From NCBI RefSeq assembly GCF_002260845.1, contig NZ_BEDT01000001.1, forward strand, positions 372,001 through 436,000: a stretch of 64,000 nt of DNA, written 5' to 3'. This DNA comes from Pseudolactococcus reticulitermitis (GTDB lineage Bacteria > Bacillota > Bacilli > Lactobacillales > Streptococcaceae). Made by a program: the position numbers and the translations under genes. Shown piece by piece: positions 43,877 to 53,402 of this stretch. The first letter of the stretch is position 1. Each line of letters starts with the position of its first letter. The notes under the pieces are model-generated. The model was not told the origin of the DNA. It searched no databases and saw nothing but the letters and a program-made list of their open reading frames with translations.

Positions 43877-44604
43877 CAGATGACCTCTGCCTTTCTAGTC
43901 TCTTTAGGTGTCGACATCACAGCACCAATCAAAGCACCGATAATCGTCGCAATCAAGACAGCCACATAGCTAGAGGTGACAATCCCCGCTAGACCATAAA
44001 TCACGGCTGAACTTACCAAGACAGTCAGCACAATCTTAAGGCGCTCCGTTTTAACCATAGCATCTAGGGTCAAGACCAGTAAACCAATAAACATAGCGAC
44101 TAGGGCATAATCAATGCCAAGTTTTTCAGGATTCGCAATGAGATTACCTACTGCCGCGCCTAAAATCGTAGACAGTATCCAAGTCAGATAACTCATCATA
44201 TTTACCCCATGCATCCAAGATGTTGTGATCGGGGTGTTTGTCGCATCTTCCAAAACCATGAGCCCAAAGGATTCATCGGTCATCAAGCTACCCATGCCGA
44301 TACCGGATTTGAGGGACTGATGCGGAAAGATTTGCGTGGCGGTCAGGCTTTGGAGGAACATGCGAAAATTGACGAGGAAGATAGTCAGGCTAATGATGGC
44401 AATCGGCGCATGCACTACCAGCATAGCAATCATGATGAACTGGCCGGAACCGGCGTAGAGTAAAATGGATAGACAGGCGACTTGCCATGGACTAAAACCC
44501 TGAGCGACGGCGACGATGCCAAATGCCGCACCGATACTGATGTAGCCTAGGCTAACGGGAATGGCCGCTCTCATTCCATCCCTAAACTTATAACTTTTTG
44601 ACAT
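43876..44604 (-). CDS. azlC: AzlC-like branched-chain amino acid exporter
   Basis: 242 residues, several membrane helices. Family blocks: FRDGMRAAIPVSLGYISIGAAFGI, LLYAGSGQFIMIAML, FLVNFRMFLQSLTATQ, and TDESFGLM. AGGAG precedes the ATG and a TATAAT box lies about 25 nt upstream of it. Pairs with azlD. Confidence 0.93.
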   Translation of the reverse strand: MSKSYKFRDGMRAAIPVSLGYISIGAAFGIVAVAQGFSPWQVACLSILLYAGSGQFIMIAMLVVHAPIAIISLTIFLVNFRMFLQSLTATQIFPHQSLKSGIGMGSLMTDESFGLMVLEDATNTPITTSWMHGVNMMSYLTWILSTILGAAVGNLIANPEKLGIDYALVAMFIGLLVLTLDAMVKTERLKIVLTVLVSSAVIYGLAGIVTSSYVAVLIATIIGALIGAVMSTPKETRKAEVI

Positions 44605-44723
44605 GTTCGACTCCTGAAGTGTAATAGGTTTATTATAGCAGAAAATCAGGTGTTTTTTTCTGGTTTTTGTTAGAGATTGAAAAACAGAGATTCTTCCTTG
44701 ATTTTGTGATACTTTTTAGGGTG

Positions 44724-44900
44724 AAAAAAACAGCCCTATTGACTGTCTTTTTGATATTTGTCTACTCGGATTAGGTTTCGCAAGCGAAACGAGAAGTTCA
44801 CAGAACTGCTCAAACACTACGCGGTTCTCAAATCCTTGTAGGCAAACAAATGACGCTTCGCTGAAAGCCTTTGGCTTTCGACTTCGATTACATTTGTTTG
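44724..44900. repeat. Hairpin-rich intergenic region after rpsD
   Basis: The region contains CAAACAAATG (44843-44852) facing CATTTGTTTG (44891-44900, the last rpsD codons), with GAAAGCC-ttt-GGCTTTC nested inside. It also has GTTTCGC-aa-GCGAAAC (44775-44790) and a terminator-like ACAG/CTGT stem with T runs (44724-44750). Several nested stems in 170 nt resemble a BOX-like intergenic repeat. The final hairpin probably terminates rpsD. No gene is visible in 44,605-44,887. Confidence 0.5.
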
Positions 44901-45499
44901 TTATAGTATTCAACGACGAGTGCTTCGTTGATTTCTGGGTTGATTTCGTCGCGTTCTGGTAAACGTGCGAATGTCCCTTCAAGTTTGTCAGCGTCGAATG
45001 TGATGAAGCTTGGACGGCCAAGTGTTGCTTCAACGGCTTCAAGGATTGCTGGTACTTTGATTGATTTTTCGCGAACTGAGATTACATCACCAACATTTAC
45101 GCGGTATGATGGGATGTCAACACGTGAACCGTTAACCAAGATATGACCGTGGTTGACGAATTGACGTGCTTGACGACGAGTTGTTGCTAAACCAAGACGG
45201 TAAACAACGTTGTCAAGACGACGTTCAAGAAGGACCATGAAGTTGAAACCAAGTGTGCCTTCTTTTGCTTTAGTTGCTTGAACAAACAAGTTACGGAATT
45301 GACGTTCAGAAACGCCGTAAGTGAAACGGAGTTTTTGTTTTTCAGCCAATTGCAAACCGTACTCAGAAAGTTTTGAGCGGTTGTTTGGACCGTGTTGACC
45401 TGGTACGTAGTTACGACGTGCGATTTCTTTCCCAGTACCTGTCAATGATACGCCGAGACGACGTGATTGTTTCCATGATGGACCTGTGTAACGTGACAT
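44888..45499 (-). CDS. rpsD: 30S ribosomal protein S4
   Basis: 203 residues from the ATG at 45499 ([16 protein letters not shown]), with AAGGAG upstream. An in-frame upstream start would add 21 non-family residues made of leader RNA. S4 domain: [32 protein letters not shown]. It binds 16S rRNA early in 30S assembly and represses its own mRNA in Bacillus. The structured leader here suggests the same control. Confidence 0.98.
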   Translation of the reverse strand: MSRYTGPSWKQSRRLGVSLTGTGKEIARRNYVPGQHGPNNRSKLSEYGLQLAEKQKLRFTYGVSERQFRNLFVQATKAKEGTLGFNFMVLLERRLDNVVYRLGLATTRRQARQFVNHGHILVNGSRVDIPSYRVNVGDVISVREKSIKVPAILEAVEATLGRPSFITFDADKLEGTFARLPERDEINPEINEALVVEYYNKQM

Positions 45500-45559
45500 A
45501 TGAATGTCTCCTTCAAAAATTTGATTTGAAGAGCATGTTTTGCAAGTTTCCGGTTCGTG

Positions 45560-45679
45560 CATTTCCAGTTCGCCTCACAGCTTTGGTTACTTTGTAACAC
45601 TGGAAATGTTGACGATGCCCTAGCTCGCGGCTGCATAACTCAACTCTACAAGTATATCAGGAAAATGCTAGTCTGTCAA
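45560..45679 (-). promoter_or_regulatory. rpsD promoter and S4-type structured leader
   Basis: Minus strand: TTGACA (45674-45679), 17 nt, TATACT (45651-45656), start about 45,644. The ~145-nt leader contains a perfect 10-bp stem, CATTTCCAGT (45599-45608) with ACTGGAAATG (45560-45569), enclosing a GTTAC-aaa-GTAAC hairpin. The -35 lies inside the end of the upstream methyltransferase gene. A leader of this size before rpsD fits S4 autoregulation; I have not matched it to a family model. Confidence 0.65.
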
Positions 45680-46402
45680 GGAAAAAATCATAATACCCGC
45701 AGCAACAGCAACATTTAAAGACTCTGCCTGACCGGGCATATGAATATGTGCTAAAATATCAGCGGTAACTGATGTTTCTGGTGTGATACCCGCCCCTTCA
45801 TTCCCCATGATGAGGGCAAACTTGTCAGGTTGACTGAGAGTTCGATAGTCTACCGATGTCTCTGATAGGGTGGTCGCAATCACTATCGTTCCCTGAGTTT
45901 TCAAGCGTTGATATAAATCCTGCGCCTCATTTTCCTGAAAAATCGGCAGATGAAAGTGTGAGCCTTGCATGGTGCGCAGGACTTTTGGCGAGTAGATGTC
46001 GGCGCTACCCGCTGTCAAAATGACACCGTCAAAACCCGCAGCATCAGCCGTTCTAATCATCGTGCCGACATTGCCCGGATCCTGAACATTTTCCAAAATC
46101 AGGAGTTTGTTTAGTTGTTCAGGTTTTAGAGCTGATGGTTCAAGACTCACTTCCGCGATAATGCCTTGCGGTGTTTCAGCGTCTGATAAGAACTTCATGA
46201 CGTCGTCTGAGACGAGTGTCGCATTCGGTATGTCCGCAAATTTTTCCGTTACAAAAATCTGTTTGAAATCCGCCCCAGATGCCAAAGCCTCTTCATATAA
46301 ATGCTGCCCTTCAATTAGGTAAGAATTCGTCCGATTTTTCTTTTTATAAAGTTTCTTCGCGTGCTTGACGCGTGTGTTATCTTTTGATGTGATCATTTCC
46401 AT
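45668..46402 (-). CDS. TrmH/SpoU-family RNA 2'-O-methyltransferase
   Basis: 244 residues. N-terminal substrate-binding region (SKDNTRVKHAKKLYKKKNRTNSYLIEG), then the SPOUT domain: LENVQDPGNVGTMIRTADAAGFDGV (motif 1), LIMGNEGAGI (motif 2), HIHMPGQAESLNVAVAAGIM (motif 3). It probably methylates 23S rRNA. Divergent from acyP, as in many streptococci. Confidence 0.94.
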   Translation of the reverse strand: MEMITSKDNTRVKHAKKLYKKKNRTNSYLIEGQHLYEEALASGADFKQIFVTEKFADIPNATLVSDDVMKFLSDAETPQGIIAEVSLEPSALKPEQLNKLLILENVQDPGNVGTMIRTADAAGFDGVILTAGSADIYSPKVLRTMQGSHFHLPIFQENEAQDLYQRLKTQGTIVIATTLSETSVDYRTLSQPDKFALIMGNEGAGITPETSVTADILAHIHMPGQAESLNVAVAAGIMIFSLTD

Positions 46403-46619
46403 AGGTCTATTTTAACATAATGGTGACTGCCTTAGTTCCTTTTGCCGCAAATAAGACAAAAAGGAAGCGCTACCAATACTTGCCACAATTCTACCCATTT
46501 CTGATATAATGGAGTTAAAGATAGTCAATTTAATTCGCGAATAGCTCTACTGAAACGGGGTAGCAGAACTGTTCAAGTTCCAAGAACTCACGAAGTGAAA
46601 GCTTAGAAAGGGAATAAAG

Positions 46620-46895
46620 ATGAACAAAGTCAAGTTAAATGCGACGGGTCGTGTGCAAGGTGTGGGCTTTCGTTATACGACGTTCCAGTTAGCCAAACGC
46701 CTGAATATCAAGGGGACGGTCAAAAATGAGTGCGACGGCTCAGTCACAATTTTTGCCCAATCCGACGACAAGCTCAGCCTGCAAAAATTTATCAGTGACG
46801 TCCGAAAATCGCCGTCACCTTATGGTCATGTGGCTTATTTGGATGTGAAACTTGATAATTCACCAGACTTTGATGATTTCAAAATGATTAATTAA
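46620..46895 (+). CDS. acyP: Acylphosphatase
   Basis: 91 residues: [38 protein letters not shown] has the catalytic Arg and Asn of the family. It hydrolyses acyl phosphates. AAAGGGAATAAAG precedes the ATG. A TATAAT box is at about 46,505, leaving a leader of around 105 nt with short hairpins. Confidence 0.96.
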   Translation: MNKVKLNATGRVQGVGFRYTTFQLAKRLNIKGTVKNECDGSVTIFAQSDDKLSLQKFISDVRKSPSPYGHVAYLDVKLDNSPDFDDFKMIN

Positions 46896-46905
46896 GGAGA
46901 TTAGC

Positions 46906-47247
46906 ATGACGATTATCAAAATTGCCAATTTTGGCCTTGCTTTTTTATTGGAAATGGGTGCGCTTGTTATTTTAGGTTATTGGGGCTTTCATCTCCAAGC
47001 GGATAGGATTGTGCGTATCGTCGTTGCCATCTTGGCACCGCTCGTCATGAGTGTTGTCTGGGGGATTTGGTGTGCGCCGACATCAAGTTATCGACTAGAC
47101 GGTATCCAGCTCCTTCTAATAAAATGTCTCATCTTTGGCAGTGTGACTTGTTGCCTTTTTAACATGAAACAGACCACATTTGCGGTTGGCTTTGGACTTT
47201 TGGTTATGCTCCACTTAGGTCTCAGTCTTTATTTTAAAACACTTTAA
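46906..47247 (+). CDS. YrdB-like membrane protein (DUF2568)
   Basis: 113 residues, four membrane helices: NFGLAFLLEMGALVILGYWGF is the DUF2568 opening, then IVVAILAPLVMSVVWGIWCAPTS. GGAG precedes the ATG and it follows acyP by 10 nt, so cotranscribed. Function unknown. Confidence 0.85.
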   Translation: MTIIKIANFGLAFLLEMGALVILGYWGFHLQADRIVRIVVAILAPLVMSVVWGIWCAPTSSYRLDGIQLLLIKCLIFGSVTCCLFNMKQTTFAVGFGLLVMLHLGLSLYFKTL

Positions 47248-47272
47248 TGACTTCAAAATAACCAATTAAGAT

Positions 47273-47324
47273 AAAAATACCTTGGATGGTCAGGTTTCAT
47301 TTCCTGATTAGCCAAGGTATTTTT
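47273..47324. terminator. Bidirectional terminator between YrdB-like gene and metF
   Basis: AAAAATACCTTGG (47273-47285) pairs with CCAAGGTATTTTT (47312-47324), with an inner CAGG/CCTG stem. Serves both converging genes. Confidence 0.88.
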
Positions 47325-47331
47325 GATGACT

Positions 47332-48201
47332 TTACAAATAGCGATCCATCATCGTATTCGCGACAAAAGGTTTGTTCATGGTGTAGATATGTACGCCATC
47401 GACGCCACGAGCTAGGAGGTCGTCGATTTGCTTGCAGGCGTAGTCCATGCCCGCTTTTTGCAGGTCTTCTGGCGAATCCTTGTATTTGTTGATGATTTTA
47501 ATCAAGCGTGTCGGTAGGCTAGCCCCGAAGAAAATCATGCGTTCCACTTGAGATTTTTGCAGGACTGGCATAATACCTGCGGCAATCGGTGCTTCAATCC
47601 CTGAATTTTTAATATAATCATTAAGCCTTAAAAATTTGGCATTGTCAAAAAAGAGCTGACTGATAAAAAAATTAGCGCCTGCATCATATTTGCGTTTGAC
47701 ATGCTCGATATTCTCAACATCCAGTGGACTATCGACATGGCCTTCTGGATAAATGGCGGCAGCGATGTCAAAATCGCCCGCTTTTTTAATGTCCGTGATG
47801 AGTTCGTGCGCATAATGATAACTATCCGGACAGCCTGTTACATCTGTGTTTTTCGGCAGATCCCCACGCAAGGCTAAAATATTTTGGACGTTTTTAGCCT
47901 TAATCTCAGCCAAAATTTCTGTGATTTGCTCCGGATTATTATGAATCGACGTCAAATGGTGCATGGTTTCGATGCCATAGGCTTTTTTGATTTTTTCAGC
48001 AATCTCTAGCGTCTTATTTTCCTGACCGACATTGCCCATGGCGCCATAAGTTACACTAATATAATCTGGTTTGTGGGTCAAGCCAGCCACGGTTTGATAA
48101 ATGGTTTCAATCCCCGCATCAGTTTTGGGCGGGAAGATTTCTAGAGAAATGACAGATTTCTTCTGGATATTTTTTGCTCGATAGATGTCAGTTATTTTCA
48201 T
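47332..48201 (-). CDS. metF: Methylenetetrahydrofolate reductase
   Basis: 289 residues: SLEIFPPKTDAG (conserved Glu), ISVTYGAMG, ALRGDLPK (FAD/NADH-folate region), KYDAGANFFISQLFFDN, and APIAAGIMPV. It makes 5-methyl-THF for methionine synthesis. Single gene here, without metE/metH alongside. Confidence 0.96.
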   Translation of the reverse strand: MKITDIYRAKNIQKKSVISLEIFPPKTDAGIETIYQTVAGLTHKPDYISVTYGAMGNVGQENKTLEIAEKIKKAYGIETMHHLTSIHNNPEQITEILAEIKAKNVQNILALRGDLPKNTDVTGCPDSYHYAHELITDIKKAGDFDIAAAIYPEGHVDSPLDVENIEHVKRKYDAGANFFISQLFFDNAKFLRLNDYIKNSGIEAPIAAGIMPVLQKSQVERMIFFGASLPTRLIKIINKYKDSPEDLQKAGMDYACKQIDDLLARGVDGVHIYTMNKPFVANTMMDRYL

Positions 48202-48270
48202 AAGACTATTCTAACAAACTTTACCTGAATTGGAAATTTGTTAAAAATAGCGATTGGTTATAGTTTCAAG

Positions 48271-49881
48271 TTATAGCAAAACAACTTCTCTGATACCCTG
48301 AACTGAGTTACAGCAGAAAATCTTATCTGCTCGGGTTAAGTCTTCTCGGTATAGGACTTGCTCACGACACTTACCAGCATCTAATAAATATTGGCGATAA
48401 ATTCCCGGCAATAACCCACTTGATAAAGGCGGCGTCAACCACTCGCCATTGATTTCAAGAATTAGATTAGCACGCGACATTTCCGTTAGCTCACCACGTT
48501 CATTGACAAAAATTTCATCTTTGGCTTGAAAATAAGGTCGGTAGGTTGTTTTATGCGCAAGAAAATTGGCATGACTGTCAATGGTCATGGGGGATAAAGC
48601 AACGGTGTTGAAAGCTTTAATCGGTCGATAAGAGGTCTCAAACTTACCGTCACGACTGAGGACCAAGCGTAGCATACCATCTTGTTCGGGTTGGAAATTC
48701 AAAATATCAGGATTGAACCTAAACCCATAGTAAGCAGCCGATTTTTGCAGTCGCTCGAAGTGCTCAGCCTTAAAAGTCAGCTGACCATTTTCAACTTGAA
48801 TCGTCTCAATCAGCTGAATATCATCTTGTAAGAAAGCCGTTTTCGTCTGGGTCTCCAACCATTCATCGGCGGTATCCGAATCCCAAACAATGGCGCCACC
48901 CACCCGATATTTAAACGCATCAGCACCCGTCTGGCGTTGCAAGATGCGAATGGGCACGCTAAAGGTCAGCTTCTCTGGACTTAAAAAGCCAATGGCACCA
49001 CAGTAAATGTCACGACTGCCCTGCTCCAGACGCTCAATAATGGCCATGGTTGAGATTTTCGGCGCGCCTGTCACAGAACCATTAGGGAATAGGGCTTGAA
49101 AAATCATCAACAAATCGGTGTCTGGTTTCAAGTCTGCCTCGATTTGCGAGGTCATCTGATGAACGGTGGCGTGTGTTTCCACTTCAAATAACTTGGTGAC
49201 TTTGACGCTCCCGTTCTCCGCAATTCTGCCCAAATCATTACGCATGAGATCGACAATCATGACATTTTCAGCGCGATTTTTTTCATCTGTTTTAAGAAAG
49301 GCAATGCGTTCAGCATCTTCTGCTGCTGACTGTCCCCGCTTGACCGTGCCTTTCATCGGCCGCGTCGTGATATGCTGCTCCTCAATTTCAAAGAAAAGTT
49401 CAGGCGAAAAGCTGAGTAGGGTGTCGTACTCATTTTTGATAAAGGTATTATAAGGCGTCCGTTGCTTAGTTAAGAGGTGTTCGTAGAGCGCTAAGTCATC
49501 GCCAGTATAAGGCACTTGATAGTCATAAGTATAGTTGACTTCGTAGGTGTTGCCAACTCGTTGCTCTTGTTTAATCTCAGCAATGGCGTCTGCGTAATCT
49601 GAAAAGGTCAGCTGCGCTTGGGCGGTGAGGCTGAGCTCTGGCGCATTTTTCGGGAGGTAGGGCGTGAAGCCATCAAAAACTTGAAAGTAGAGGAGGGGGC
49701 TTTCAGACTTGATTGGCTTGCCTAGGAAAACGTCCTTAGCTTCATAACGGATATAGCCAACCAGATAATGTGTCTGCTGCCATTTTTCAATTTCAGTCAA
49801 GGCTGCAATCACACTCGCCTTGTCAAAAGCTATCAGCGTAGCTATAGGGTGCTCAAATTTTTTATCATCATAGATCATCAT
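48271..49881 (-). CDS. pabB: Fused aminodeoxychorismate synthase component I / aminodeoxychorismate lyase
   Basis: 536 residues. Residues ~75-340 are chorismate-binding PabB: GNTYEVNYTYDYQVPY, RPMKGTVKRG, FPNGSVTGAPKI, and IYCGAIGFLSPEK. Residues ~345-536 are a PabC-like PLP lyase (VRLVLSRDGKFE, NERGELTEMSRANLILEINGEWLTPPL, SSGLLPGIYRQYLL). The two halves carry successive steps from chorismate to p-aminobenzoate for folate. Such fusions are known in streptococci; the glutaminase PabA is not in the window. Confidence 0.93.
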   Translation of the reverse strand: MMIYDDKKFEHPIATLIAFDKASVIAALTEIEKWQQTHYLVGYIRYEAKDVFLGKPIKSESPLLYFQVFDGFTPYLPKNAPELSLTAQAQLTFSDYADAIAEIKQEQRVGNTYEVNYTYDYQVPYTGDDLALYEHLLTKQRTPYNTFIKNEYDTLLSFSPELFFEIEEQHITTRPMKGTVKRGQSAAEDAERIAFLKTDEKNRAENVMIVDLMRNDLGRIAENGSVKVTKLFEVETHATVHQMTSQIEADLKPDTDLLMIFQALFPNGSVTGAPKISTMAIIERLEQGSRDIYCGAIGFLSPEKLTFSVPIRILQRQTGADAFKYRVGGAIVWDSDTADEWLETQTKTAFLQDDIQLIETIQVENGQLTFKAEHFERLQKSAAYYGFRFNPDILNFQPEQDGMLRLVLSRDGKFETSYRPIKAFNTVALSPMTIDSHANFLAHKTTYRPYFQAKDEIFVNERGELTEMSRANLILEINGEWLTPPLSSGLLPGIYRQYLLDAGKCREQVLYREDLTRADKIFCCNSVQGIREVVLL

Positions 49882-49911
49882 CGTTCTTTTATTATAGCAA
49901 AAAACTGGCTT

Positions 49912-50505
49912 TCACCAGTTAAATAAATGAACGATTTTCATGTTCCAGCGCACTTCTTTCGCGTAGAAAATGTTGCCACCATTTTTATAGAGCTTGCCTT
50001 TATTGAACAAAAGCGAATTCAGCGTAATGTGATAATATTCCTCGGCTGTCGTATTGCCCAAACTCGGGGCAACGACATCTTTAGAATAAGCCTCCGCCAA
50101 AGTTAAAGTGTTCTTACCGCCATTTTTGGCGATATAGTCAACATAGGCTTTGCCAAAATTATAGGCTTGGACGCCCGTCCAGACGTCGACGCCTTTTTCA
50201 TGGGCATATTCCAGCATTTCGGTTAGATTGGTAATGCCTTGATGAATGCTGTCCTCTTCGGTCTCAATCGTATCATGGGTCGACTCAGTCGACTGCATGA
50301 CATCGGTGCGTTTCCCCTTGGTTTCGGTGTAGATAATCGACAGGACTAACTCGCGATTGCCTGAGACACCATGTTTTTCTAAAGTCTGCGTGACAAAGTC
50401 ATCGTATTTCATGACGTTCTTGACGTTTTCATGCGTGCGGTAGACCCAAAAACCAACTCCCACAAGGATAATCAGGAGGAATAGATTTCTAATTTTTTTT
50501 AGCAA
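49912..50505 (-). CDS. Lysozyme-family membrane-anchored protein (PvaA-like)
   Basis: 197 residues. An N-terminal membrane helix (LFLLIILVGVGFWVYRTH) precedes a lysozyme-like domain: VLSIIYTETKGKRTDVMQSTES (catalytic Glu), SIHQGITNLTEML, and TGVQAYNFGKAYVDYI. Similar to the pneumococcal vaccine antigen A family of wall hydrolases. TTG start at 50505 with AGGAGG 5 nt upstream. It follows the nucleoid-associated protein gene as in streptococci. Confidence 0.87.
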   Translation of the reverse strand: MLKKIRNLFLLIILVGVGFWVYRTHENVKNVMKYDDFVTQTLEKHGVSGNRELVLSIIYTETKGKRTDVMQSTESTHDTIETEEDSIHQGITNLTEMLEYAHEKGVDVWTGVQAYNFGKAYVDYIAKNGGKNTLTLAEAYSKDVVAPSLGNTTAEEYYHITLNSLLFNKGKLYKNGGNIFYAKEVRWNMKIVHLFNW

Positions 50506-50543
50506 TATGTCCTCCTTTCCACCTCGTCTTTAGCGAGTAGAGC

Positions 50544-51533
50544 TTACCATTTGTTCTTGATTTCCTCGATATTTTTGATGATAATCGAGTAAGTCCCGTC
50601 ATCATTTTGGATAAATTCGACCGTCTCAGCATCTTCATACAGACTTTGAGGAACAATCATCTCAATCCCATTTGACAAGGACAGTTTTTGATTGGATAGT
50701 TTTTTCTCAATTTTTTCCATCGGCATCTGCTCAAACCGGATTTTGTCAGGGATTTCTGCCTTGACTTGATCCTTAAAGGCCAAACGCGCCGTCAGATTAT
50801 CTGCAAATAACTGGTCTGCTAGTGCTTCTGGATTGAGATTTTCCTGTTTTTCGACGGCATGAAAAACCGCATTTTGCACCTTTTGCGAAAAGGCAAACTC
50901 ATCATCGTCGTAAGACTTGGCGACAGACTCTGCCGTCTTTTTAATCGTTTTAATCGCTTTATTGACTGAAATCTCAGGCTTTTCAGCTAGCAGATTCTCT
51001 GAAAAATAGTTGTAGTTTTTACCGTTGTATTTAATCCGTTTTTCCAGCAAATGGTAGCTGAATGTGTTGCGATTGATGGCAATGGCTTCATCAGCAGCTG
51101 AACCAGCCCCGGGCAATGACGATTCGGTTTTACGAATCTTGATTTGTCCGGTTACCGTATCAAAGTCATGCGAAAAAGAATCCCGCAGCGACAACCTGAT
51201 AAAAGCAAAATGTGGCTGGGTGTCTAATTCGTAGGCAACAAAAAGCAAGTCATTTTGCTTTTGCTTCTCTGACAAGATAAACTCTTCTCGCCAGAAATTC
51301 GCAACGGCAATCGTTGAGGGGATAAAATCATCTGTCATTAGTGATAAAAAGTGATTTTCTTCTGATAAAACGCCACGTTTGGCATCATCAGAATAGATTT
51401 TTTCTACTTTTTTCGTCACATAGTCAAGCATGACGGGTGTCAACTCCATGAGATTTTCCGAGAAAGTAATCTCTGGTTGACCGGGGTCAAAAGCGTGCAA
51501 AATCGCTTTTTTGATATAGATGTCCATTGTCAT
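50544..51533 (-). CDS. Nucleoid-associated protein (NdpA-like family)
   Basis: 329 residues: IYIKKAILHAFDPGQPEITFSE, RGVLSEENHFLSL and KIRKTESSLPGAGSAADEAIAINRNTFSYHLLEKRIKYNGKNY (excerpted as separate blocks in the family). It starts within the glyA stop (TAATG) without a ribosome site, so coupled. The family is named nucleoid-associated by homology with E. coli YejK; role in Gram-positives untested. Confidence 0.85.
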   Translation of the reverse strand: MTMDIYIKKAILHAFDPGQPEITFSENLMELTPVMLDYVTKKVEKIYSDDAKRGVLSEENHFLSLMTDDFIPSTIAVANFWREEFILSEKQKQNDLLFVAYELDTQPHFAFIRLSLRDSFSHDFDTVTGQIKIRKTESSLPGAGSAADEAIAINRNTFSYHLLEKRIKYNGKNYNYFSENLLAEKPEISVNKAIKTIKKTAESVAKSYDDDEFAFSQKVQNAVFHAVEKQENLNPEALADQLFADNLTARLAFKDQVKAEIPDKIRFEQMPMEKIEKKLSNQKLSLSNGIEMIVPQSLYEDAETVEFIQNDDGTYSIIIKNIEEIKNKW

Positions 51534-52786
51534 TATTTTTCGTAAAGTGGGAATGCGTCAGTCAAGGCAATCACTTCTGATTTGATTTGTGCAAGCACGG
51601 CTTGGTCATCCTTGTTTTGGAACGCACGAATGATAAATGCTGCAACTTTCCTTGCTTCTCCTTCTTTGAAACCACGTGATGTCACAGCAGCTGAACCAAT
51701 CCGGACACCTGATGTTTTAAACGGGCTCAAAGTTTCATATGGCACTGCATTTTTGTTCAAAGTAATCGACACGGTATCCAAGAGATTTTGTGCTTCTTTA
51801 CCGTTGATGCCAAAATCAGTGACTTTAAGCATGAACATGTGATTATCTGTTCCGCCAGAAACGACGTGTAAGCCAGCATTTTCAAAGGTTTCAGCCATAA
51901 CTTTAGCGTTTTTGATGACTTGCGCTTGATAGTCCTTGTAGCTAGGGTCTAACGCCTCTTTAAAAGCAACAGCTTTCGCTGCCACAACGTGCATCAAAGG
52001 ACCACCTTGAATCCCTGGGAAGATGGCAGAGTTAATTTTCTTCGCCAAAACTTCGTCATTTGTTAAAATGAGTCCACCACGCGGGCCACGGAGCGTTTTG
52101 TGGGTCGTAGAGGTTGTAATATCAGCATAGGGTACTGGGTTAGGGTGCAGACCAGCTGCCACCAAACCAGCGATGTGTGCCATATCCACCATGAATTTCG
52201 CACCAACAGCATCAGCGATGTCACGGAATTTTGCAAAATCAATCGTCCGTGAATAGCTAGAGGCACCCGCAACAATCAACTTAGGTTGTGCTGCTTTAGC
52301 TTGCGATAAAATTTGGTCGTAATCCAATAATTCTGTTTCTTTATCAACATTGTAGCCGATAAAGTTATACGTTTTACCTGAAAAATTGACTGGTGAGCCG
52401 TGTGTCAAATGACCACCAGCTGCCAAATCAAGCCCCATGACGGTGTCACCGGGTTCGATTAAAGCCAAGTAAGCTGCAGCATTGGCTTGTGAGCCTGAGT
52501 GCGCTTGAACATTGGCAAATTTTGCACCAAAAAGTGCTTTAGCACGGTCAATGGCTAAGTTTTCAGCAATATCGACGCATTCAGTCCCACCATAGTAACG
52601 ATTACCAGGGTAGCCTTCAGCATATTTATTGGTCAAAAGCGAGCCTTGAGCGGCCATCACAGCTTTTGAAACGACATTTTCAGAGGCGATGAGTTCAATA
52701 TTTTGTTGTTGACGTTTTTCCTCTGCATGGATGGCATCCCAGAGTTCTGAATCAAAAGCTTCGTAGTTTGGCTGGTCAAATATCAT
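51533..52786 (-). CDS. glyA: Serine hydroxymethyltransferase
   Basis: 417 residues. [52 protein letters not shown] and the PLP lysine block [15 protein letters not shown] are all present. It interconverts serine and glycine, loading one-carbon units on THF. Overlaps the TsaC-type gene by 11 nt in the tdk-prfA-mutY-prmC-tsaC-glyA cluster. Confidence 0.98.
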   Translation of the reverse strand: MIFDQPNYEAFDSELWDAIHAEEKRQQQNIELIASENVVSKAVMAAQGSLLTNKYAEGYPGNRYYGGTECVDIAENLAIDRAKALFGAKFANVQAHSGSQANAAAYLALIEPGDTVMGLDLAAGGHLTHGSPVNFSGKTYNFIGYNVDKETELLDYDQILSQAKAAQPKLIVAGASSYSRTIDFAKFRDIADAVGAKFMVDMAHIAGLVAAGLHPNPVPYADITTSTTHKTLRGPRGGLILTNDEVLAKKINSAIFPGIQGGPLMHVVAAKAVAFKEALDPSYKDYQAQVIKNAKVMAETFENAGLHVVSGGTDNHMFMLKVTDFGINGKEAQNLLDTVSITLNKNAVPYETLSPFKTSGVRIGSAAVTSRGFKEGEARKVAAFIIRAFQNKDDQAVLAQIKSEVIALTDAFPLYEK

Positions 52787-53402
52787 CCTTTATCTCCTCG
52801 ATAATTTCTCTTAAAGTTAGCGCACCTTGGCGCAAGATTATGGGCGTCTTACCTGTCAAATCTACAATCGTCGAATCAATGCCCGAAATACTCTCATCAG
52901 CTACTACAACAGCTGCAATCTGACCGTCCAAATCTTTCAACACGTCTTGTGCCGTTTTGGGGCTTGGATTACCAGTCAGATTAGCAGAAGGACCCACTAG
53001 GGGGCCTGTTTGACGTAAAATTGCAAGCGTCGTTTGATTGGCTGGGACACGAAAGCCGACTGTTTTCATACCGTTATTGACAAGACTAGGGACTGTTTCA
53101 TTGGCCTCTAAAATCATCGTTAGGCTGCCAGGCATAAATTTATTATACAACTTTTCTAGGTATTTTGGTTGATTTTGAGAGAAAAGTTTCAGTTGCTCAA
53201 AACTTGAAATGTTCAGATTAAGGGCGTGGTCAAAGGCTCTATGCTTGACATGATAGATGTTTTTGACCACCTCATCATCTAATGCGAGACCAAATAAGCC
53301 ATAGACCGTTTCAGTCGGCAAAGCGACTAATTGGCCTGATTTGATTAAATCGACGGCACGTGTGACAGCCTCTGGTGCTTGTGGCGAAAGTAATTCAGTC
53401 AA
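52776..53402 (-). CDS. tsaC: L-threonylcarbamoyladenylate synthase (TsaC/YrdC domain)
   Basis: 208 residues: [50 protein letters not shown] and [12 protein letters not shown] are YrdC-fold motifs. It lacks the extra C-terminal Sua5 domain. It makes the t6A precursor for ANN-decoding tRNAs. Overlaps prmC by 8 nt. Confidence 0.94.
   Translation of the reverse strand: MTELLSPQAPEAVTRAVDLIKSGQLVALPTETVYGLFGLALDDEVVKNIYHVKHRAFDHALNLNISSFEQLKLFSQNQPKYLEKLYNKFMPGSLTMILEANETVPSLVNNGMKTVGFRVPANQTTLAILRQTGPLVGPSANLTGNPSPKTAQDVLKDLDGQIAAVVVADESISGIDSTIVDLTGKTPIILRQGALTLREIIEEIKDDI

Noticed and set aside
48271-49881. pabB-pabC fusion as a novelty
   Set aside because: Such fusions are already known in streptococci; the gene looks intact and ordinary.
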